A stretch of DNA of 36,307 nt from CAYLGY01 sp964383325 (GTDB lineage Bacteria; Pseudomonadota; Alphaproteobacteria; Rhizobiales; Rhizobiaceae), in contig CAYLGY010000015.1 in NCBI GenBank assembly GCA_964383325.1, positions 1-36,307 of the forward strand, written 5' to 3'. Numbering within the stretch: position 1 is the first letter of the stretch; every line of letters begins with the position of its first letter. The notes under the pieces are model-generated. The model saw only the letters and a program-made list of their open reading frames with translations, was not told the origin of the DNA and did no database searches. Below are positions 32,414-36,307 of the stretch, piece after piece. The position numbers and the translations under genes are program-made.

Positions 32414-33814
32414 CTAGAATCTTCCGCCGGTGCGGAAGCCGCCCCCGCCGCGCCGTCCGGAACTGCCGCTGCCGCGCCCCGGGCTGCCGAATATCGTGCC
32501 CCCCGGTCGAGGGAGGGTCGGGCCCGAGCTCCGGCCGGGGCGATAGCCGCTTCGCAAGGCATCGCGCAGCTCGCGCGATGACAGGACGCCGCCGATGATT
32601 CCGCCGAGGATGTCACCGATCAGCTTGTCATTGGCAAAGCCGCCACCCTGCCGTTCATAGCCGGCGTGCCGGAACTCGTCGCGCGAGCGTTCGAGTTCGG
32701 CCCGTTTCTGCGCAAGGCTGATCGCGGCGCGGCGAGCCTCTTCCACTTCCTGGTCGCGTCTTGCCACCGCCTCATCGATTTCCTGCAGGCGCCGGACGAT
32801 GCGCTCGTCCTCGGGTGTGGGGGTCTCCATCGCATCCCGCATGAGCTGGCGCAGATCGGCCCGCTGCAGCGAGCCGGCGAGTGCTTCCATCGCGCCCGTA
32901 AGGCCGCGTTCGCCGCCTTCTCCAAGCAGGTCAAGGCGCTCGCGCTCGATGGTGGCTAGTTCGGCTTCAAGCGCCGCGAGCCGCTCTTCCGCCGTGTCCA
33001 GTTCCTGTTCGGCGGATTGAAGCTGGGCCTCCAGCCGGACGATGCCCTCGGCCTCCAGCGCCGCCCGTTCCAGTTCGCCAAGCCTTTCCGCCTCCTCCTC
33101 GACCTCGCCCTTCAGCCGTTCGGCATGTTCGCGCAGCCGCCTGGGGATCTCGGTCAGCGAATGATAGTTCTGCCGCGCCGGTTCATAATTCACCACGCGC
33201 GCGACGAAATTGTCGCCCAGCCGCGTGATGGGGCCGGCGCGATAGCGCGACGTGCCGTAGCCGCGCTGCCAGAGATAGACGAACAGCGGATCGGCGAGAT
33301 AAGGCCTGGACTTCTCGTCGCGATCGGCTTCGGCGCGCCCGGCCTTCTCCTCGGCAGCCTCGGCTCGGGCTTCGGCGCCCGTGAGCCGCGCCGCCTGCGC
33401 CTGCCAATCGACCGTTTCGGCAAGTCTTGCCTGTGTTGCATCGATCAGGGCGTCGATCGCGTCAGCCGCCTTGCGGACTGCCTCTGCCCGCTCGGCACGG
33501 GCTTCTCCGGCGGCGGTGATTTCCCGGCCAAGCGCCTCCCGGCGACGCGCAAGCTCCTCCACTCGCTGCTGCTGCTCGCGCAGGATCGCCATTGCCTGGC
33601 TTTCCGCCTCGTCGAGGTGCCCGATCACCGGCCGCTGGCGAAGCGAATCGAGCCGGATTCGTGCCAGCGACCTGAACAGTTCCGCCTGCTCCTGGCGCAG
33701 TCCGGCGATTTCGCTGGCAGCCTGGGCGAGGATTGCGTCGATACGCTCCTCGTCCTTGCGCAGGCCAAGCTCGGCCCTGGCGATCGCATTGGAGGCTTCC
33801 TGCGCACTGATCAT
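32414..33814 (-). CDS. Coiled-coil protein with Gly/Arg-rich C-terminus (unknown function)
   Basis: A 466-aa protein I cannot assign to a characterised family. Long coiled coils (about residues 1-170 and 220-395, rich in Glu, Arg, Ala) flank a compact conserved-looking core (PYLADPLFVYLWQRGYG, then YRAGPITRLGDNFVARVV). The final 75 residues are a small hydrophobic, Gly-rich patch (LIGDILGGIIGGVLSS) followed by a disordered Gly/Arg/Ser tail ending GGGGFRTGGRF. There is no signal peptide. The start at 33814 lies 7 nt after the stop of the upstream gene, indicating coupling; a start at 33853 would overlap that gene. Third gene of a three-gene operon. Confidence 0.85.
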   Translation of the reverse strand: MISAQEASNAIARAELGLRKDEERIDAILAQAASEIAGLRQEQAELFRSLARIRLDSLRQRPVIGHLDEAESQAMAILREQQQRVEELARRREALGREITAAGEARAERAEAVRKAADAIDALIDATQARLAETVDWQAQAARLTGAEARAEAAEEKAGRAEADRDEKSRPYLADPLFVYLWQRGYGTSRYRAGPITRLGDNFVARVVNYEPARQNYHSLTEIPRRLREHAERLKGEVEEEAERLGELERAALEAEGIVRLEAQLQSAEQELDTAEERLAALEAELATIERERLDLLGEGGERGLTGAMEALAGSLQRADLRQLMRDAMETPTPEDERIVRRLQEIDEAVARRDQEVEEARRAAISLAQKRAELERSRDEFRHAGYERQGGGFANDKLIGDILGGIIGGVLSSRELRDALRSGYRPGRSSGPTLPRPGGTIFGSPGRGSGSSGRRGGGGFRTGGRF

Positions 33815-33821
33815 GACCGGC

Positions 33822-34778
33822 CTACCATTGCGTGATCGCCCCGCCCGAAACATTCATCTCATAGACTGGATTGAGGTGGCCGCGCGGCTTTCTCCCGAGG
33901 ACGTTGTCTTGGACGATGCCGTCATCCATCTTGTCGCGACGCACGGATTCGAACGTACTTTCCGGAACGCGCACCCCCCATTTGCGCACGATGCGCGTGC
34001 GGCCATCCTCCTCGCTGGTGACGGGGAAGGAAAGCACCTCCCCGCCCGGCGTGACCGCCTCGACAATCAGGTAGTAATTGCGCGCGCCCGTATTGATGTC
34101 GGGCACCCGGTAGACTCCCGTATCTTCGCCGGGACGCGAGACGATGCGCAGCTCATAGGTCTGGACCAGCGCCTCCCGCACGCGTTCCAGCTCGGCAAGG
34201 ACGACCCGCGCAGCCTCCGCATCGGCGCGGGAGAGAGCCGCCGCCGCGTCGGCCTGCAATTGTTCCACCCGCTCGCGGGCATCCTCGGTCATTGCCTCGG
34301 CGAGCGCTGCCCTGCCTGCGCCGTCAATCTGCCGCGGCAAGGTCTCGGTCAGCTCGATGCGCGCCAGTTCTGCTTCCTGCCGCAGCCCGGCTTCGCGCCA
34401 CAGCGTCCAGCCAGCCCAGACCGCCAGCACGAGCGCCAGCACCGCGACCGCCTTGCCGATTGCCGCGCGGCGCACCCAGATCCCGGCAAGCGTGCGCGGC
34501 AGTCCGGACGGCGTCGGCTCATAGGTGAACCGGGATTCCTTCAGCGCCCGGATGCCTTCCTCGAGGATGCGGTCGGAAACGGCAAGGCCCTGGCCTTCGT
34601 AGATCCGGCGCAGCCGCGCCTTCAGGTCGGCGTCCCGCCCATCCTGCTCCAGCTCGCGCAGCGCGACGGACTCCTGGTGACGCAGGGTGTCGACGACATC
34701 CATCGCCATCATGAGCTCGTCAAGGACAGGTGCCTCGGGCGAGGCGGCAGGCGCATCGGCAGCCAGCTTGTCGACCAT
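33822..34778 (-). CDS. DUF6384-like single-pass membrane protein
   Basis: A 318-aa protein. The N-terminal cytoplasmic region contains LDELMMAMDVVDTLRHQES (about 19-37), which I associate with the family annotated DUF6384. One transmembrane helix lies at about residues 106-127 (AVAVLALVLAVWAGWTLW). It is followed by a coiled coil (about 128-205) and a beta-rich domain with YRVPDINTGARNYYLIVEA and VTPGGEVLSFPVTS. Because the N-terminus has basic residues before the helix, the C-terminal domain may face the periplasm. It lies 23 nt after the preceding gene and 7 nt before the next. The function is unknown. Confidence 0.85.
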   Translation of the reverse strand: MVDKLAADAPAASPEAPVLDELMMAMDVVDTLRHQESVALRELEQDGRDADLKARLRRIYEGQGLAVSDRILEEGIRALKESRFTYEPTPSGLPRTLAGIWVRRAAIGKAVAVLALVLAVWAGWTLWREAGLRQEAELARIELTETLPRQIDGAGRAALAEAMTEDARERVEQLQADAAAALSRADAEAARVVLAELERVREALVQTYELRIVSRPGEDTGVYRVPDINTGARNYYLIVEAVTPGGEVLSFPVTSEEDGRTRIVRKWGVRVPESTFESVRRDKMDDGIVQDNVLGRKPRGHLNPVYEMNVSGGAITQW

Positions 34779-34801
34779 GTTCGTGATCCGGCTTCGCCCG
34801 T

Positions 34802-35983
34802 TCAGCCTTCCACGACCAACGCATTGCCTTCGGCGGCGAGACGGGCGATTCGCTTCTTGCCATCCTCCACGGCGTTGCGGATCTCCTCGCTGTTCTTCGT
34901 CGACAGCTCACGCATCTCGGCAATGATCTCCACCGACCGGGACTGGAAATTGACGACGCTGTCGACCAGCTTCTTCACGGCGTCGGCGCGGATGGTCGGC
35001 CCATAGCCGGCCTTCAGGGCCTCTTCCTGCACCTTGCCGCCGATCTCCGCCAGGACCTCTAGCGATTTCGACACGCCTTCCTTCATCTCGTTCAGGGTCT
35101 GCGTGGCTTCGTGAAGGCCGAACAGGCCAGTGAAGGATGCCTTGAGCGCCGTCAGCACCGACTCATTGGTGGAGAAGAAGGATACTGCCTGCTGGTAGAC
35201 CCGTTCCTTGGCGTTGGTCGTCTGCATCAGCCGGGCCATGACGACTTCGGATGTGTTGTAGCTGATGGTCATGTTGTCGGCGAGATCCTTGGCCACCTGA
35301 TACCGGCCTTCCTCGTTCTGTACCCGCCGGAGATGCTCGTCGCGAATGAGTTCCAGCCTTGCCCGCTCGGCCATTTCACCGCTTTCGGGAAAGGCGCTCA
35401 CCGCTTCGGCCGCCTTCTGGAGGCCCGCCTTGGCGGCTTCTAACTTTCCTTCGGCGGCCTTCAGGATTTCCAGCGCCGCGACTTCGCCATGCTTCAGCGC
35501 GCCCCGGAAATCGCGATAGGCTTCCAGAATGGTCTGTTCGCGCTCGATATTGGCCTTCGTGTCGCGCGAGACGGCAAGATAGGTTTCCTTGATTGCGTCG
35601 AAACGCGAGGCAATGTCGCCGCGCGAGATCTTCATCCAGATATTGGTGGCGCGCTCGAACATGTCGATCCTGCCGTCCTCGATCTGGTCGACCATGGCGC
35701 GGGCATCGTCGCGGATCGAATCGAAGGCCTTGGTGATCTCCTCATAGCGCTGCGCGACAGACATCTGCGCCACCTGCTCGCGCACCACCTCGTTGAAGAC
35801 GCTCATCTGTTGCAATGTCCGGGTGATGATGGCGATCTTGTCCGGCTCGATGTCGGCGATCTTCTCCATGAGGCCGACGATCGGCGCCTCCGCAGGCGCG
35901 TCCGTGACCAGCCCGAGATCTCGCAGCTTCGCCATTGCCTGATCGAGATATTGCAGCGGAGTCTTCAGGGTAACCTCATTCAT
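34802..35983 (-). CDS. Helical 'cell surface protein'-type protein of unknown function
   Basis: A 393-aa, almost entirely helical protein without signal peptide or membrane segment, so probably cytosolic despite the label often given to relatives. It contains heptad-like runs (LQQMSVFNEVVREQVAQM, then KAAEGKLEAAKAGLQKAAEA) and an N-terminal segment TPLQYLDQAMAKLRDLG. The overall look is of a membrane-associated or scaffold coiled-coil protein, comparable to PspA/TelA-type architectures, but no signature of either is seen. The frame is open to 36232, but the ATG at 35983 with AAGGA 8 nt upstream fits. First gene of the three-gene operon. Confidence 0.85.
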   Translation of the reverse strand: MNEVTLKTPLQYLDQAMAKLRDLGLVTDAPAEAPIVGLMEKIADIEPDKIAIITRTLQQMSVFNEVVREQVAQMSVAQRYEEITKAFDSIRDDARAMVDQIEDGRIDMFERATNIWMKISRGDIASRFDAIKETYLAVSRDTKANIEREQTILEAYRDFRGALKHGEVAALEILKAAEGKLEAAKAGLQKAAEAVSAFPESGEMAERARLELIRDEHLRRVQNEEGRYQVAKDLADNMTISYNTSEVVMARLMQTTNAKERVYQQAVSFFSTNESVLTALKASFTGLFGLHEATQTLNEMKEGVSKSLEVLAEIGGKVQEEALKAGYGPTIRADAVKKLVDSVVNFQSRSVEIIAEMRELSTKNSEEIRNAVEDGKKRIARLAAEGNALVVEG

Positions 35984-36044
35984 TGCGGGTGTCCTTTCGG
36001 TGGCGGCGGGGCAGGCCCCGGCATTCACTGCGCTCGAGCTTCGA

Positions 36045-36073
36045 GCATTGGTGCTGCGGCATCCGCGAGTCAA
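36045..36073 (-). promoter_or_regulatory. Possible promoter of the coiled-coil operon; intergenic 35984-36275
   Basis: On the minus strand TTGACT (36068-36073) is followed after 17 nt by CAATGC (36045-36050), a good -35 with a poor -10. The remainder of the gap (35984-36275) holds no convincing gene; from about 36170 rightward it is clearly more AT-rich than the rest of the window, as expected for a divergent regulatory region. Confidence 0.35.
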
Positions 36074-36275
36074 GCCACGCCCGTCCTTCAGCGGGCCTCC
36101 TCCCTCGCCATGCCTTCTCCGGGCGGGCTCCAGGGCCAGGCCGACGCGGCAAGTGAATGCATGTGAAACGAAAGCTTTTCCAGTTCGAAGAATCCCCGAG
36201 ACCCAATTCCCAACTGCAAGGAAAATATTCAAATATCCAGTCGCTTCGAGAAGATTCTGACAGGAAGGTAACGGA

Positions 36276-36307
36276 ATGCAGAATTACCCATTTCACGAAA
36301 ATGTGAT
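36276..36307 (+). CDS. Possible start of a gene running off the right edge
   Basis: ATG at 36276 is preceded by GGAAGG with 7-nt spacing and opens a frame (MQNYPFHENV) that stays open to the window end. Only ten codons are visible and they are AT-rich compared with neighbouring genes, so neither identity nor reality can be judged. Confidence 0.3.
   Translation, partial: MQNYPFHENV

Noticed and set aside
1..36307. tRNA, rRNA, CRISPR arrays, transposases, phage genes
   Set aside because: Looked for on both strands; no cloverleaf, repeat-spacer pattern or recombinase/transposase motif was seen by eye.

Overview
The window is GC-rich chromosomal DNA of an alphaproteobacterium. The best evidence is gene order on the minus strand: tsaB-rimI-plsC/olsA-miaB-phoH-ybeY-corC-lnt-XRE regulator-metK-trmB-rimP-nusA-ylxR-infB is a block typical of Alphaproteobacteria. 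The genus cannot be named from sequence alone. No rRNA, tRNA, CRISPR array, insertion sequence or phage gene was found.

Region 1 (1-15976, minus strand) is housekeeping: translation initiation and transcription elongation (infB, ylxR, nusA, rimP), tRNA modification (trmB, miaB, tsaB), SAM synthesis (metK), lipoprotein and phospholipid acylation (lnt, plsC/olsA), rRNA/RNA processing (ybeY, phoH), a CorC-type CBS protein, RimI and a small XRE regulator. Stop/start overlaps of 4 nt occur at infB/ylxR, corC/ybeY, phoH/miaB and rimI/tsaB. I see a good sigma70 promoter plus intrinsic terminator in the rimP leader (likely attenuator), and promoters for the XRE gene and metK.

Region 2 (16005-25875) is metabolic. 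It holds malate synthase G (glcB, abutting tsaB), an orphan hydantoinase/oxoprolinase-type protein, two tandem paralogous LysR regulators, a secreted SH3-domain protein, a divergent D-2-hydroxyacid (glyoxylate/hydroxypyruvate-type) dehydrogenase, and a malonyl-CoA synthetase (matB). Glyoxylate use is a plausible common theme, but this is inference.

Region 3 (25961-32355) is the most unusual metabolic part. An XdhC-type molybdenum-cofactor protein, preceded by a possible 37-aa ORF, diverges from a plus-strand run of a complete sigma-54 (rpoN) paralogue, an FAD ferredoxin-type reductase and a BisC/TorA-like molybdoenzyme. The intergenic region carries a near-consensus -24/-12 element and palindromes, so the sigma factor may control its own operon.

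Region 4 (32414-35983, minus strand) is a three-gene operon of coiled-coil proteins: a soluble helical protein, a single-pass membrane protein resembling DUF6384, and a coiled-coil protein with a Gly/Arg-rich tail. None has a known function. The right edge is a lower-GC intergenic stretch in which a plus-strand gene may begin.
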